A stretch of DNA of 64,000 bases from Planctomycetaceae bacterium (GCA_018699955.1 JABISG010000115.1:96286-160285), one strand, 5' to 3'; positions 1 to 9,955 are shown, counted from the first letter of the stretch. Notes: generated by a model not told the origin, from the letters alone. Made by a program: numbers and translations.

Positions 1-205
1 GCCACACAACGACCCCGCCTCACCGGAAGCCGGGTATTGTTTACTCGGTTGGAGCATTTCGTTCGTCATCGTCACACCTGCAGCCTGGCGTCGCTTCATG
101 GCAGCACATGGTAATCCATTTGGGCCGGCGAATGAACTCAGGCGACGGACGGCACGTTTCATGTGAGCGGCGATTCCACCACGATTGACTATTTTTGAAT
201 TTACG
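1..205. other. Non-coding leader, no gene seen
   Basis: I see no reading frame with recognisable coding character on either strand here. The stretch is probably the intergenic region upstream of the BlaI-type repressor. A TTGACT hexamer lies at 185-190, but no convincing -10 box follows it at normal spacing, so I do not call a promoter. Confidence 0.4.
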
Positions 206-218
206 AGACACAATGTCT
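206..218. promoter_or_regulatory. BlaI-type operator, distal copy
   Basis: A perfect 5-bp inverted repeat, AGACA-CAA-TGTCT, lies upstream of the repressor gene. A second copy with the same arms and spacing lies 45 bases downstream. BlaI/MecI repressors bind as dimers to short palindromes whose half-sites end in ACA/TGT, so this is the likely autoregulatory operator. Binding is inferred, not shown. Confidence 0.7.
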
Positions 219-250
219 TGACAGCCATCTCACGTGCGGGTAACTTGGCA

Positions 251-263
251 AGACACATTGTCT
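251..263. promoter_or_regulatory. BlaI-type operator, proximal copy
   Basis: AGACA-CAT-TGTCT, with the same arms and 3-base spacer as the distal operator, sits just upstream of the Shine-Dalgarno of the repressor gene. Repressor bound here would block transcription of the repressor and the M56 gene behind it. The pairing of two identical palindromes with a BlaI-family gene is the main support. Confidence 0.72.
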
Positions 264-279
264 CGAAGGAAGGAACTTG

Positions 280-687
280 ATGGTTCGTAATCCATACGAT
301 GCGACCGAAGCCGAGCAGGCTGTGCTCGAGTCGCTTTGGTCGAAAGACACGGCAACGATTCGGCAACTGACCGATGAACTCTACCCGAACGGCACCGCTT
401 CGAATTTTTCCACCGTTCAGAAACTGTTGGAGAGGTTAGAAGGCAAGGGGTTCGTCGAAAGAGAGCGTCGCGGGTCTGCGAATTGGTTTCGGCCGCTCGT
501 CGATCGACATGAGTTGATCGGGCGGCGTCTGAGCGCTGTGGCTGAGAGCCTGTGCGACGGCTCGCTGACTCCGCTGCTGCAGCATCTGGTCGAGGCGCAC
601 GATCTGACGGCCCAAGACCGCAAATCGCTGCACACGCTAATCGAGAAGTTTGACGAGAAAAAGAAGACAAAAAGTAAGGAACGCTGA
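280..687 (+). CDS. BlaI/MecI/CopY family transcriptional repressor
   Basis: This encodes a 135-residue winged-helix repressor of the BlaI/MecI family. The N-terminal part holds the typical helix-turn-helix (T-E-A-E-Q-A-V-L-E-S-L-W, then T-V-Q-K-L-L-E-R-L-E-G-K-G). The C-terminal part is a helical dimerisation region. ATG at 280 is preferred over the TTG three bases earlier because an AAGGAAGG Shine-Dalgarno ends six bases upstream of it. In the known system an M56 membrane protease relays a signal that leads to cleavage of the repressor. The M56 gene lies 68 bases downstream on the same strand, so the two are probably one operon under the twin palindromes. No beta-lactamase lies nearby, so resistance control is unlikely; the regulated targets are unknown. 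Confidence 0.9.
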   Translation: MVRNPYDATEAEQAVLESLWSKDTATIRQLTDELYPNGTASNFSTVQKLLERLEGKGFVERERRGSANWFRPLVDRHELIGRRLSAVAESLCDGSLTPLLQHLVEAHDLTAQDRKSLHTLIEKFDEKKKTKSKER

Positions 688-755
688 ATCTAAAGAAGTA
701 GACCAAATCATCAGGCCGAATTCTCGGCGGATGTTCCTTTTCAGAGGAAGACGAC

Positions 756-3700
756 ATGTCCTGGATGCTCGAGATTGCTCTGAGTAACGCTGTGATGGCG
801 ACCGCCCTTGGATTGCTGGTGCTGCTGGTCAGTCGGTGTTGCCACCGGCCCGCCTTGATTCACGGCCTGTGGCTGGTCGTCTTGCTGAAACTGGTGACAC
901 CGCCGGTTGTCCAGGTTCCTGTCGAGATCTTGCCCGCGACTGTGGCAGTCACAGATGCCGTCGATGCCGATGTTGTCGACGACATCTCAGTTCCCGCCGA
1001 AGCGATGCCAGTCGAAGACGTTGTCGTCACACCGGTGGCAGCGCCGACTTTCGACGAAGAACCGTTTCCGCCGCAGGAACTGCTTGTTTCAAACGACAAA
1101 CTCGATGCGGACGGCTTGCCGCTCATCGCGGTGGAGTTTGATGAACCAGCTGCGGCAGACGGCGTTTCTGTAACCGCCAATGAGAGCGACGACGTAGTGC
1201 TTGTCGAAACGACTGCAGCGGCGGCGATGGCCGATGGCGAAGAGAAGGAAACGTCGAACATCGCAGCCGGCATCGCGGCGGTGCCGATATCGGAGCTTCC
1301 GCCTTCTGCTCCCCCGAGCGAAGCGACCGAAGCGTCGGCGGCTCCAACAGGATTTGCAGGTTTATTCGAGGTGATGCTGAAATACTTGCCAGTCTGTTTG
1401 ATCGCCGTGTGGATTGCCGGTTCGGTTTTTGTTGTTATCACAACGATCATTCGGGTGAGGCGATTTCAGCGGCTGCTATGCCTGGGGTCACCGGCACCCG
1501 AGTGGCTGCAAATAAAAGTTGATCGATTAGCGAAGCAGATCGGGCTGAAGCGGTCACCGCGGGTTGTACTCGTTCCGGCGGCTGTTTCGCCGATGTTGTG
1601 GGCGATCGGCCGTAAGCCCATGCTCATTCTTCCGGATGAATTGTTACAGCGACTGGAGCGGCCGGAGTTGGAGTCGATTCTGCTGCATGAGTTGGCACAC
1701 ATGCGCCGTGGCGACCATTGGGTGCGGGGCTTGGAATTGCTGGCAAGCTGCCTGTATTGGTGGCATCCGGTCGTGTGGTTGGCTCGTCGGGAAATCCAGA
1801 TGAATGAAGAAGCCTGCTGCGACGCATGGGTTGTCTGGCGTCTCTCCGACGACGGGCGACCTTATGCAAAGGCCATATTAGCGACGGTCGATTTTCTCGC
1901 CGATAAGCGGTCCGTTTTGCCGCCAGTCGCGAGCGGGTTGGCTCGTGTCGAATTCTTGAAGAAGAGGTTGACGATGATTATGGAAGGCACAACCCCTCGC
2001 AGCCTCTCGGGTGTGGGTCAGATTGCCGTGTTGGTACTTGGTGCAGGTATGCTGCCGCTGTTGCCAACCCTCGGTGAAGAACAGTCGGACGAACCGGCAG
2101 CCGCAACGGCCACCGATCTCGTCGCGGATGAGGATCAAGAGGACAAGCCCGCCGCCGCGACAACTGCCGATGATGTAAAATCAGCTGACGCGGCTGCAAA
2201 GCCGGTCGTTCGACAACCTCGGCGAACGTTGATCGAATCGACCGAGTTTGAGAGTCGCCCGACGACGTTTCAATTCATCTCCCGGTACGCGTGGTGTTCG
2301 GCGTTTTCGGCTGACGCCAAACTGTTAGTGACCGGTTACGGACACTGGACAGAGCCGGGCGAAGTTCGCTTATGGGACCTATCGACCGGCAAAGTTCGCT
2401 TCAAATTCAAGGAGTCGCTGGGCGTTCGCACGGTTGGATTCTCCCCCGACGGCAAACTGTTTGCTTCGGGCAACTTCGCAGGAGAGGCGAAACTCCGCGA
2501 TATTGAGACCGGCGAGGTGGTGTTTCAGCTCAAGGAAACGGCCGGATCGGTGGACCGTCTGGCCTTTTCCGCTGACGGCAAACAGTTGGCGACGGCAAGT
2601 AACGGCAAGGTTGTGAGAATTTGGGACATTGCAGCAGGGACAATTTCGAAAACCTTCGAAGGTCACACCGGAGTTGTGTACTGGGTTGAGTTTTCGCCCG
2701 ACGGCAAGACGCTCGTCAGTTCGAGTCTGGACCGAACGGTCCGCGCGTGGGACATTGCGACCGGCAAGTTGAAATTCGTGATACAGCATGCTGATCAGGT
2801 CAACTCTGTCATTCATTCCCCCGACGGAAAACAGTTGGCGTCTGTCTGTAGCGATGGGCAGGTGCGACTGTGGGAAGCCGCCACCGGGAAAGCCCTGGCC
2901 GTGCTTTCAGGCCACCAGAGTCGAGTGAATTCGGTTTGCTATTCGCCGGATGGCAAGATGTTGGCTTCCGCCGGTACGGGCAACACCATCAGGCTGTGGG
3001 ACACAAGCACAAACGAAACGATTGCCACACTGTCGGGTCATACTGCCAACGTTTACGGGCTGACCTTCTCGCGGGACGGCAAGACGCTTGCCAGCAGCAG
3101 CTGGGACAAGTCGGTAAAGCTGTGGAACGTGGAAACACATAAGGAAGTTACCACGCTCTCGCCGGCTGATGTCATCGACGAACCGCAGGTGATTCTGGCG
3201 TTGGGCTACTCGCCCAACGGGAAGACGGTTGCCGTCGCCTATGAAGACCGGACCGTCAAGCTCAGACTCATTGAAGCGGGAACGGTACAGGCGGTCTTGG
3301 AAGGCCACGACGATGTGATTGCCTCGGTCGCGTTTTCCCCCGATGGTCAAACCCTGGCAACGGCCAGTTATGATCGCAGCGTGAAATTGTGGGACGTTGC
3401 AACGGGCAAGGAACTCAGAACACTCAGCGGTCACACCAATTGGGTCTTCTCCGTCGCGTTCTCGCCCGACGGAACACGACTCGCTTCCAGCGGCTACGAC
3501 AAGACCGTCCGCCTGTGGGACGTGAAATCCGGTGCCGAGCAAGCCAAGTTGGAAGGCCATTCGGCCACGGTACGCTCTATTGCCTTTTCGCCGGACGGCA
3601 AACTGCTGGCATCGGGCAGCGGCGACCGCACCGTCCGAATATGGGACACCGACGGTCCCAAAGAACTGGCGACCCTCTCCGGGCACAAGGGCAGCATCCG

Positions 3701-6700
3701 AGCCATCGCCTATTCACCCGACGGCAAAACTATCGCCAGCGGCAGTGAAGACCAGACGATCAAACTCTGGGACGTCGAAAGCCGCAAAGAACGGGCAACG
3801 TTATCCGGTCACGCCGGCATGGTCTGGAGCCTCGCCTTCTCGCCGCAAGGAAAAACACTGGCCAGCGGCGGGTTCGACAACGCAATCAAATTGTGGAATC
3901 CCGATGCCGGCAGTTTACGGGCAACGCTCAGTGGGCACACCGACGTCGTCACGTCACTCGCCTTCGCACCCGACACCAGCGCACTGATCAGCGGCAGCTA
4001 CGACAAGTCGCTGAAGCTGTGGAAGTCGACACAGCCGCCGATTCCTGAATTGGCGACAATCCCGGTCGATACACAGAATGTGCTGTTTACCGCGTTCTCT
4101 CCCGATGGTCGATACATGGCGGCCGGTGGGAACGAAAAGGTGGTGAAGATTTTCGATCTGAAAACCGGAAAGCTTCACAGCGTTCTCAGTGGACATGGCG
4201 CCGGAGTATTGCGAGGCGCCTTTTCCCGAGATGGAAAGACGTTCGCCGGGGGTGCCTACGGTTCGCTGATCCTGATCTGGGATGTCGCTAGCGGCGACCA
4301 AGTGGCGAAATTGGAAGATCATTCCGGAGAAATCCGATACCTGTCCTTCTCGCCCGACGGCAAACTCCTGGCATCGTCCAGTTGGGAGGGAGAGGTGATG
4401 CTGTGGGACTTGCAGGATTACCAAGTCATCAAATCCCTGCCGAAACAATCGCTCCCGGTCAACGCCGTCATCTTTTCACCCGACGGAAAAACGCTGATCA
4501 CTTCAACCGGTAGCTGGAAGGAAGTGGAGAAGGCTGGCGAAGTCAAGTTGTGGGATGCGGAAACGGGAAAGGAACTGGCCAACCTGCAAGATCACAAGGT
4601 TGAGGTGAAGGGTGTCGCGTTAAGTTCCGATGGCAAAACATTGGTTTCTCATAGCTCCGATGGTCAGATCATTGTCTGGGATGCCAAATCTCGCACGAAA
4701 CGTATCGAAATGAACCAAGGAACGGCAGTCATGTCCGTCTCCATTCTCCCTGACAATAACACGCTGGTCGCGGGCGACATGGGGGGTGGGCTCATGTTGT
4801 GGGATCTCACAAAGGGAAGAAAACTTGCCCGCTATGCAGGCCACAAGAAGTTCATTTATTTCGTGACCTCATCGCCCGACGGATCGCTAGTCGCCTCGGC
4901 CAGTAAAGACGGCAGCGTCAAACTCTGGCCGGCGGTCGCTCCGTCGGATTCAGCGCCGCTGAATGAGATCGCAAGAGTTTTCCCCGGCGGTATCTGGTCG
5001 CTGGCGGTCTCACCGGATGCAAAAACAGTGGCGGCCGGCGGTGCGAAGGGAGGCGTTGTACTGATCGATCGCGCATCCAGGAAGGTCAACACCAGACTCG
5101 AAGGTCATACGGCGGAAGTCAAAGACGTGGCATTCTCTCCCGACGGCGGTACGTTGGCAACCGCCAGCTTCGATCACACCGTGAAGCTGTGGGACGTAAG
5201 CAGCGGAGAACTGCTGCAGCAAATGGAACTCAAAAAGAACAGGTTCTGGAGTGTCAGCTTCAGCGACGATGGCAAAAAGCTGATCACTGCCGACGGCGTG
5301 TGGGAACTGGTCGTCTGGGATGTCGCCACCGGCAAGCGGCTGGCGACGATCAAAGAGGACAAAGGCCCGGTCACCTGCCATGCCGTTTCTCCCGATGGAA
5401 AACTGATTGTTACCGGGAACTACGACAAGATGATTCGCGTCTGGACACTGGCGGACGGTAAGCCGGTTGCCAAGTTCGAGGCACATGCGTTCCCGGTCCG
5501 TTCTGTCGCGTTCTCACCCGACGGAAAGACACTGGCCTCAGCCTGCGCAAGCGATGATCCACAAGACACCGCCAAATTATGGGACGTGTCAAACTGGAGC
5601 CTGAAAACGGCGCTCAACGGCCACGCGGGTCATCTGCACAAGATTCGATTCCTGCCTGATGGGCGGCACCTTGTCTCCAGCGGTTCCGACGCGACGGTAC
5701 GCGTTTGGAATGCGGCAACGGGTCGGAAAGTCCGCGTCTTTCGAGCTCACAATCAGGCCGTCGTCGGGCTTGCCGTCGCTCCCGACGGTCAGTCAATCGT
5801 TTCGGGCGATGTGAACGGCAACCTGCAAACGTGGGCGTTTGCTGAGCCGGAGAAAACATCCGGTACAACCCGCGATTCTTCCGCAGACCTGGTTCGCCGT
5901 TGGACTGGAACGGCGTTCATTCCCGAACTGAAGCAGCAGTGGTCGGCGAACATCCAGCAAAAAGGTTCTGAATCGCTCAAGGTTTCTCCCAATGGCAAAA
6001 CGCTGGCCATTGGAGGGATGAACCACACGATCAATCTCGTTGATGCCAAGACCGGAAAGCCGCTACGGACTCTAGAAGGACACACCGATACGGTCTACGA
6101 CGTTGCCTTCTCACCCGATGGCACGAAGCTTCTCAGTGGCAGCATCGATATGACCGCAAAACTTTGGGATGTCGCCACGGGGCAGGGCATCCGCACGTTC
6201 AAAGGCCATCAGCACCGCGTACATGGTGTTGCCTTCACCCCGGACGGGAAAACCGTGGTCACCGGGGCTGGCGATGGAGCCGTCAAACTTTGGAGCGTGG
6301 CCACCGGGGAACAAGTCTCGGAACTGAAACAAGAAAATGCGGGAGTGATGACCCTCGACATTTCCTCGGACGGCAAGTTTTTAGCAACCGGAAACTGGGA
6401 TCAAACCGTCTGGTTATGGGATCTACAGAAGTCAACAAAGATCGCGTCCTGGGCTGCCCATCCAGAGCATCCGACTTCCATTTGTTTCTCATTGGACGGA
6501 AAATTCCTGGCAACCGCTTCAGCCTCGAAAGACCCGTCCCAGAACGCAAAGATATGGGACGTATCTACACAAAAAGAAATCGTGAGATTGAAAGGGCACA
6601 CGCACCACGTCCATAGTGTTCGATTCTCGCCCGATGGCAAAATGCTCGCGACCGCCAGTGCCGATCAATCAATTCGTTTCTGGGACGCGAGATCGGGGCG

Positions 6701-6857
6701 TTCTCTGCTAAGTATGGACACCGGCAGCCACGAATCTGATGTCGCATGGCTGGCAAATGGCACATCTTTGGCATCAACCCCATATAATGGTCTCTCAAAA
6801 ATGTGGACCGTTTCCTTAAGAGACACTCGCCTCGTGCTCTCGTCGAATCCGAATTAG
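756..6857 (+). CDS. Giant M56 (BlaR1-type) membrane protease fused to about 35 WD40 repeats
   Basis: This is a 2033-residue membrane protein. Residues 1-50 hold two hydrophobic helices, followed by a long acidic, Ala/Pro-rich linker. A further helix lies near 210-228. The M56 zinc-protease domain has HELAH at 311-315 and an N-E-E-A-C-C-D segment near 350 that supplies the third ligand. Another hydrophobic helix follows at about 424-440. From about residue 505 to the end there are WD40-type repeats (S-P-D-G-K, L-A-S, V-K-L-W-D); I count about 35 by hand, enough for five seven-bladed propellers. BlaR1 proteins normally end in a penicillin-binding sensor; here WD repeats take that place. It follows the BlaI-type gene with an AGAGGAAG ribosome site, so the pair is likely a signal relay. 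The ligand is unknown. Confidence 0.88.
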   Translation: MSWMLEIALSNAVMATALGLLVLLVSRCCHRPALIHGLWLVVLLKLVTPPVVQVPVEILPATVAVTDAVDADVVDDISVPAEAMPVEDVVVTPVAAPTFDEEPFPPQELLVSNDKLDADGLPLIAVEFDEPAAADGVSVTANESDDVVLVETTAAAAMADGEEKETSNIAAGIAAVPISELPPSAPPSEATEASAAPTGFAGLFEVMLKYLPVCLIAVWIAGSVFVVITTIIRVRRFQRLLCLGSPAPEWLQIKVDRLAKQIGLKRSPRVVLVPAAVSPMLWAIGRKPMLILPDELLQRLERPELESILLHELAHMRRGDHWVRGLELLASCLYWWHPVVWLARREIQMNEEACCDAWVVWRLSDDGRPYAKAILATVDFLADKRSVLPPVASGLARVEFLKKRLTMIMEGTTPRSLSGVGQIAVLVLGAGMLPLLPTLGEEQSDEPAAATATDLVADEDQEDKPAAATTADDVKSADAAAKPVVRQPRRTLIESTEFESRPTTFQFISRYAWCSAFSADAKLLVTGYGHWTEPGEVRLWDLSTGKVRFKFKESLGVRTVGFSPDGKLFASGNFAGEAKLRDIETGEVVFQLKETAGSVDRLAFSADGKQLATASNGKVVRIWDIAAGTISKTFEGHTGVVYWVEFSPDGKTLVSSSLDRTVRAWDIATGKLKFVIQHADQVNSVIHSPDGKQLASVCSDGQVRLWEAATGKALAVLSGHQSRVNSVCYSPDGKMLASAGTGNTIRLWDTSTNETIATLSGHTANVYGLTFSRDGKTLASSSWDKSVKLWNVETHKEVTTLSPADVIDEPQVILALGYSPNGKTVAVAYEDRTVKLRLIEAGTVQAVLEGHDDVIASVAFSPDGQTLATASYDRSVKLWDVATGKELRTLSGHTNWVFSVAFSPDGTRLASSGYDKTVRLWDVKSGAEQAKLEGHSATVRSIAFSPDGKLLASGSGDRTVRIWDTDGPKELATLSGHKGSIRAIAYSPDGKTIASGSEDQTIKLWDVESRKERATLSGHAGMVWSLAFSPQGKTLASGGFDNAIKLWNPDAGSLRATLSGHTDVVTSLAFAPDTSALISGSYDKSLKLWKSTQPPIPELATIPVDTQNVLFTAFSPDGRYMAAGGNEKVVKIFDLKTGKLHSVLSGHGAGVLRGAFSRDGKTFAGGAYGSLILIWDVASGDQVAKLEDHSGEIRYLSFSPDGKLLASSSWEGEVMLWDLQDYQVIKSLPKQSLPVNAVIFSPDGKTLITSTGSWKEVEKAGEVKLWDAETGKELANLQDHKVEVKGVALSSDGKTLVSHSSDGQIIVWDAKSRTKRIEMNQGTAVMSVSILPDNNTLVAGDMGGGLMLWDLTKGRKLARYAGHKKFIYFVTSSPDGSLVASASKDGSVKLWPAVAPSDSAPLNEIARVFPGGIWSLAVSPDAKTVAAGGAKGGVVLIDRASRKVNTRLEGHTAEVKDVAFSPDGGTLATASFDHTVKLWDVSSGELLQQMELKKNRFWSVSFSDDGKKLITADGVWELVVWDVATGKRLATIKEDKGPVTCHAVSPDGKLIVTGNYDKMIRVWTLADGKPVAKFEAHAFPVRSVAFSPDGKTLASACASDDPQDTAKLWDVSNWSLKTALNGHAGHLHKIRFLPDGRHLVSSGSDATVRVWNAATGRKVRVFRAHNQAVVGLAVAPDGQSIVSGDVNGNLQTWAFAEPEKTSGTTRDSSADLVRRWTGTAFIPELKQQWSANIQQKGSESLKVSPNGKTLAIGGMNHTINLVDAKTGKPLRTLEGHTDTVYDVAFSPDGTKLLSGSIDMTAKLWDVATGQGIRTFKGHQHRVHGVAFTPDGKTVVTGAGDGAVKLWSVATGEQVSELKQENAGVMTLDISSDGKFLATGNWDQTVWLWDLQKSTKIASWAAHPEHPTSICFSLDGKFLATASASKDPSQNAKIWDVSTQKEIVRLKGHTHHVHSVRFSPDGKMLATASADQSIRFWDARSGRSLLSMDTGSHESDVAWLANGTSLASTPYNGLSKMWTVSLRDTRLVLSSNPN

Positions 6858-6874
6858 TCTCAGGAGAAGCTGCC

Positions 6875-8497
6875 ATGAAATCCAATTCAGTTCGCCGGTT
6901 GGCGTCGGCGTGTTTGTGTTTTGGTTTGCTGTTGGGGACCGCGCTGGTTCGACCAGTCGCAGCGAGTGAACCGGTTGCTGACGACGTGCAGAAACTGGCC
7001 GATGCGATCGATAAACTGATTGCAGACCAGTGGAAAGAGAACAGTGTCTCGCCCGCGGCACCTGCGGACGATTCGGAGTTCTTTCGGCGCGTCTCGCTCG
7101 ATGTGACGGGCAAGATTCCGCCCGCCGCCGACGCGATGGACTTCCTCGAATCGCTTTCGCCCGACAAACGTCGGCAGGTGGTCGATCGGTTGTTGGAAGA
7201 CCCCGGTTATATCACGCACTTCACCACGTTCTGGCGCAACGTGATGATGCCCGAGGTCAATGCTGACTTTCAGGTGCGGTTTCTCGTTCCCAGTTTCGAC
7301 TCCTGGCTGCGGAAGCAATTGACCGAGAACACGCAGTACGACGCGCTGGTCAAAGAGATCCTCACAACGCCTTTGGACTCGGGACAAAACAACCGCCGAA
7401 ACCCGTACCAACGATTGGGCGAAGCATCGCCGTTGGCGTTTTTTCAGGCGAAACAAATCGCGCCGGAAAACCTCGCCTCAGCAACGTCGCGAATCTTTCT
7501 TGGCATCCGCATCGAATGCGCGCAGTGTCACGACCATCCGTTCGATACATGGAAGCAGGAACACTTCTGGAGTCTGGCCGCGTTTTATGGCGGCATCGAA
7601 CGGCAGGGCAATCAGGGCATCTTCGGTCGTGTGCGCGAATTGTCCGACCGCCGGGAACTAAATATCCCCGATACCGAAACCGTCGTGCAGGCGGGCTATC
7701 TTGATGGCACCGAGCCGCAGTGGCGATTTCGCGTTGGCGCCCGAACGACGTTGGCCGGGTGGGTCACGTCTCCAGAGAATCCCTACTTCGCACGCACTGC
7801 CGTCAATCGAATGTGGGGGCATTTCTTTGGCGTCGGAATCGTCGATCCGGTTGACGACTTCACCGCCGGCAATCCGCCCAGTCATCCGGAATTGCTCGAT
7901 CTGTTGGCCAAAGAATTCGCCGTTCACAATTTCGACCTGAAATTTCTGATCCGCGCAATCACCGCCAGCCGCACGTATCAACTCACAAGTCGAAAGACCG
8001 ACGAGCGAACAGACGACCCGCAATTGTTTGCCCGCATGGCCGTCAAAGGACTTTCGGGAGAACAGATTTATGACAGCGTGGCCCAGGCGACCGGTTCTTA
8101 CCGGCCGTACAACGCCCGCAACCCGTTTTCCTTCGGCGGCAACGACCCCCGCGGCGAGTTTTTAGAAACGTTCGCCAACAACACCGATGCAACAACCGCA
8201 CGACAAACGACGATTTTGCAGGCGTTGGCCATGATGAACGGCCAACTCGTCGCGAATGCAACCAACCTCTCGCAAAGTCGCTCGCTGGCCGCCGTCGCCG
8301 AGTTCCCCGGCCTCACCACGGCCGAGCGAATCGAAAACTTGTACTTCCTCACATTGAGCCGCAAGCCGCGACCGGAAGAAATCGAGCGGCTGGTGAAATA
8401 CGTCGAGCGAGGTGGCGAAAAGAGCGACCCGAAGAAATCGCTGGGAGATGTCTTCTGGGCGTTACTCAATAGCAGCGAGTTCATGTTCAATCACTAA
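6875..8497 (+). CDS. DUF1549/DUF1553 secreted protein with one heme-type motif
   Basis: This is a 540-residue planctomycete surface or periplasmic protein. The start at 6875 is preferred because it has an AGGAG just upstream and opens a clear Sec signal peptide ending near A-A-S; a frame extending further upstream would overlap the preceding gene. A DUF1549 domain covers roughly residues 30-245 (F-F-R-R-V-S-L-D-V-T-G), including a CxxCH motif at 215-219. A DUF1553 domain follows (N-P-Y-F-A-R-T-A-V-N-R-M-W-G-H-F-F-G-V-G). Unlike many relatives it has no N-terminal cytochrome domain. It lies 17 bases after the M56 gene and before a DUF1501 gene. DUF1549/1553 and DUF1501 pairs are a hallmark of this phylum, but their biochemical function is not established. 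Confidence 0.9.
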   Translation: MKSNSVRRLASACLCFGLLLGTALVRPVAASEPVADDVQKLADAIDKLIADQWKENSVSPAAPADDSEFFRRVSLDVTGKIPPAADAMDFLESLSPDKRRQVVDRLLEDPGYITHFTTFWRNVMMPEVNADFQVRFLVPSFDSWLRKQLTENTQYDALVKEILTTPLDSGQNNRRNPYQRLGEASPLAFFQAKQIAPENLASATSRIFLGIRIECAQCHDHPFDTWKQEHFWSLAAFYGGIERQGNQGIFGRVRELSDRRELNIPDTETVVQAGYLDGTEPQWRFRVGARTTLAGWVTSPENPYFARTAVNRMWGHFFGVGIVDPVDDFTAGNPPSHPELLDLLAKEFAVHNFDLKFLIRAITASRTYQLTSRKTDERTDDPQLFARMAVKGLSGEQIYDSVAQATGSYRPYNARNPFSFGGNDPRGEFLETFANNTDATTARQTTILQALAMMNGQLVANATNLSQSRSLAAVAEFPGLTTAERIENLYFLTLSRKPRPEEIERLVKYVERGGEKSDPKKSLGDVFWALLNSSEFMFNH

Positions 8498-8584
8498 AGG
8501 AAATGCGGAATGGTGAATGATGAATAACGATTCTCGCAATCGGCCGTACCTGAAATAAGCGACCCCAATACGGGAGACTCTACG

Positions 8585-9955
8585 ATGACCAGCAAACGCA
8601 CACGGCAGCAAATCACCACTGGGATCTCCCGTCGCGATTTGATGCGGCTGTCCGCTCTCGGACTGGCGGGCTATTCGCAGTCCGGTTGGCTCAAGGCGTT
8701 GGCCGAGGGGACGGCCAACGATCCGAAACGGAAGCGGGCTTGCATTTTGTTGTGGATGACCGGCGGGCCGAGCCAGATGGATACGTTCGACCTGAAACCG
8801 GCACACAAGAACGGTGGGCCAATCAAGCCGATTGAGACCGCCGTGCCGGGGGTGAAAATCTCCGAGCATCTGCCGAAGCTGGCCAAGATGATGCAGCACG
8901 TCGTTCCCGTCCGCTCGATGAATACCAAGGAGGGAGACCACACGCGGGCCACTTATCTGCTGCGGACCGGGTATCTGCCGCAAGGACCGATTCACTATCC
9001 GACTCTCGGCTCGTTGTTGAGCAATGAACTGGGCAGCGAAAAGAATGAACTGCCCAATTTCGTCAGCATCGCCCCCTACCGGTTCCTCAGCCCGGCCGCC
9101 TATCAGCCCGGATTCCTGGGGCCACGTCATGCACCGCTGGTTGTCGGTGGTCCCGGCGTTAACGTCGTTCGGCCGGGAAGCGACAATTACACGCAAGCTC
9201 TACAGGTGAAGAACCTCGGCTTGCCGGGCGGTGTCGATCTCCAACAGGCTGATGACCGGCTGGCGTTGTTGAACGATCTGGAAGAAGACTTCGGCACATC
9301 GCGGCCCGGTGTCATCGAATCCAGCCATCGCAATTCGTATGAGGCGGCCGTCCGCATGATGCGTTCCGAATCGGTCAAAGCGTTCACATTGGACGAAGAA
9401 CCGGACAAGCTTCGCGACAGCTACGGCCGCAATCAGTTCGGTCAAGGATGTCTGCTGGCGCGTCGGCTCGTGGAACGCGGTGTGCCGTTCGTCGAGATTT
9501 CACTCAACGGCGTGCAGGGCAGCAACTCCTTTGCGTGGGACACTCACCGGAACAATTTCGAGAGCATCGAGAAGCTCAGCGAAGTCCTCGACCCCGCCTG
9601 GGCCACGTTGCTCGAAGACTTGAAAACCCGAGGAATGCTCGACTCGACGCTCGTTGTGTGGATGGGCGAGTTCGGACGGACTCCGACCATCAACCGCAAC
9701 AAAGGACGCGACCACTTCCCCGGCGCTTGGACAACCGTGCTAAGCGGCGGCGGAATTAAGGGCGGTCAGTCTTACGGCGAAACGTCGGCCGACGGTATGA
9801 CGGTGAAAGACAATCCCGTCAAAGTTCCGGATCTGTTGGCGACGGTTTCTCGCGCCTTAGGCATCGACCCAACCAAGCAGAATATTTCCAACGTCGGCCG
9901 CCCCATCCGCATCACCGACACGGAAGCAAAACCGATCGAAGAGATTCTCGTTTAG
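8585..9955 (+). CDS. DUF1501 protein, Tat-exported, sulfatase-like fold
   Basis: This 456-residue protein starts with a twin-arginine-type signal (S-R-R-D-L-M-R-L-S-A-L-G-L-A-G). DUF1501 proteins belong to the alkaline-phosphatase/sulfatase-like superfamily. The M-T-G-G-P-S-Q-M-D-T-F-D segment near residue 60, G-E-F-G-R-T-P near 360 and the following G-R-D-H-F-P-G-A-W are typical of the family and probably hold metal ligands. It follows the DUF1549/1553 gene by 87 bases on the same strand, the usual planctomycete arrangement, so the two are likely co-transcribed. Two further DUF1501 genes lie near 45-48 kb. The substrate is unknown. Confidence 0.9.
   Translation: MTSKRTRQQITTGISRRDLMRLSALGLAGYSQSGWLKALAEGTANDPKRKRACILLWMTGGPSQMDTFDLKPAHKNGGPIKPIETAVPGVKISEHLPKLAKMMQHVVPVRSMNTKEGDHTRATYLLRTGYLPQGPIHYPTLGSLLSNELGSEKNELPNFVSIAPYRFLSPAAYQPGFLGPRHAPLVVGGPGVNVVRPGSDNYTQALQVKNLGLPGGVDLQQADDRLALLNDLEEDFGTSRPGVIESSHRNSYEAAVRMMRSESVKAFTLDEEPDKLRDSYGRNQFGQGCLLARRLVERGVPFVEISLNGVQGSNSFAWDTHRNNFESIEKLSEVLDPAWATLLEDLKTRGMLDSTLVVWMGEFGRTPTINRNKGRDHFPGAWTTVLSGGGIKGGQSYGETSADGMTVKDNPVKVPDLLATVSRALGIDPTKQNISNVGRPIRITDTEAKPIEEILV

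Noticed and set aside
860..1450. 196-residue open frame on the minus strand inside the M56 gene
   Set aside because: It is a shadow of the Ala/Val-rich linker of the M56 protein; Ser/Thr-rich composition, no ribosome site, no family motif.
2907..3686. 259-residue minus-strand open frame inside the WD40 region
   Set aside because: It mirrors the WD repeats in a fixed antisense frame and repeats with the same period as them; no independent coding signal.
2268..6840. Possible CRISPR or DNA tandem repeat array in the WD40 region
   Set aside because: The periodicity is at protein level with divergent DNA between copies, not constant repeats separated by unique spacers. No CRISPR array or cas gene is seen in the window.
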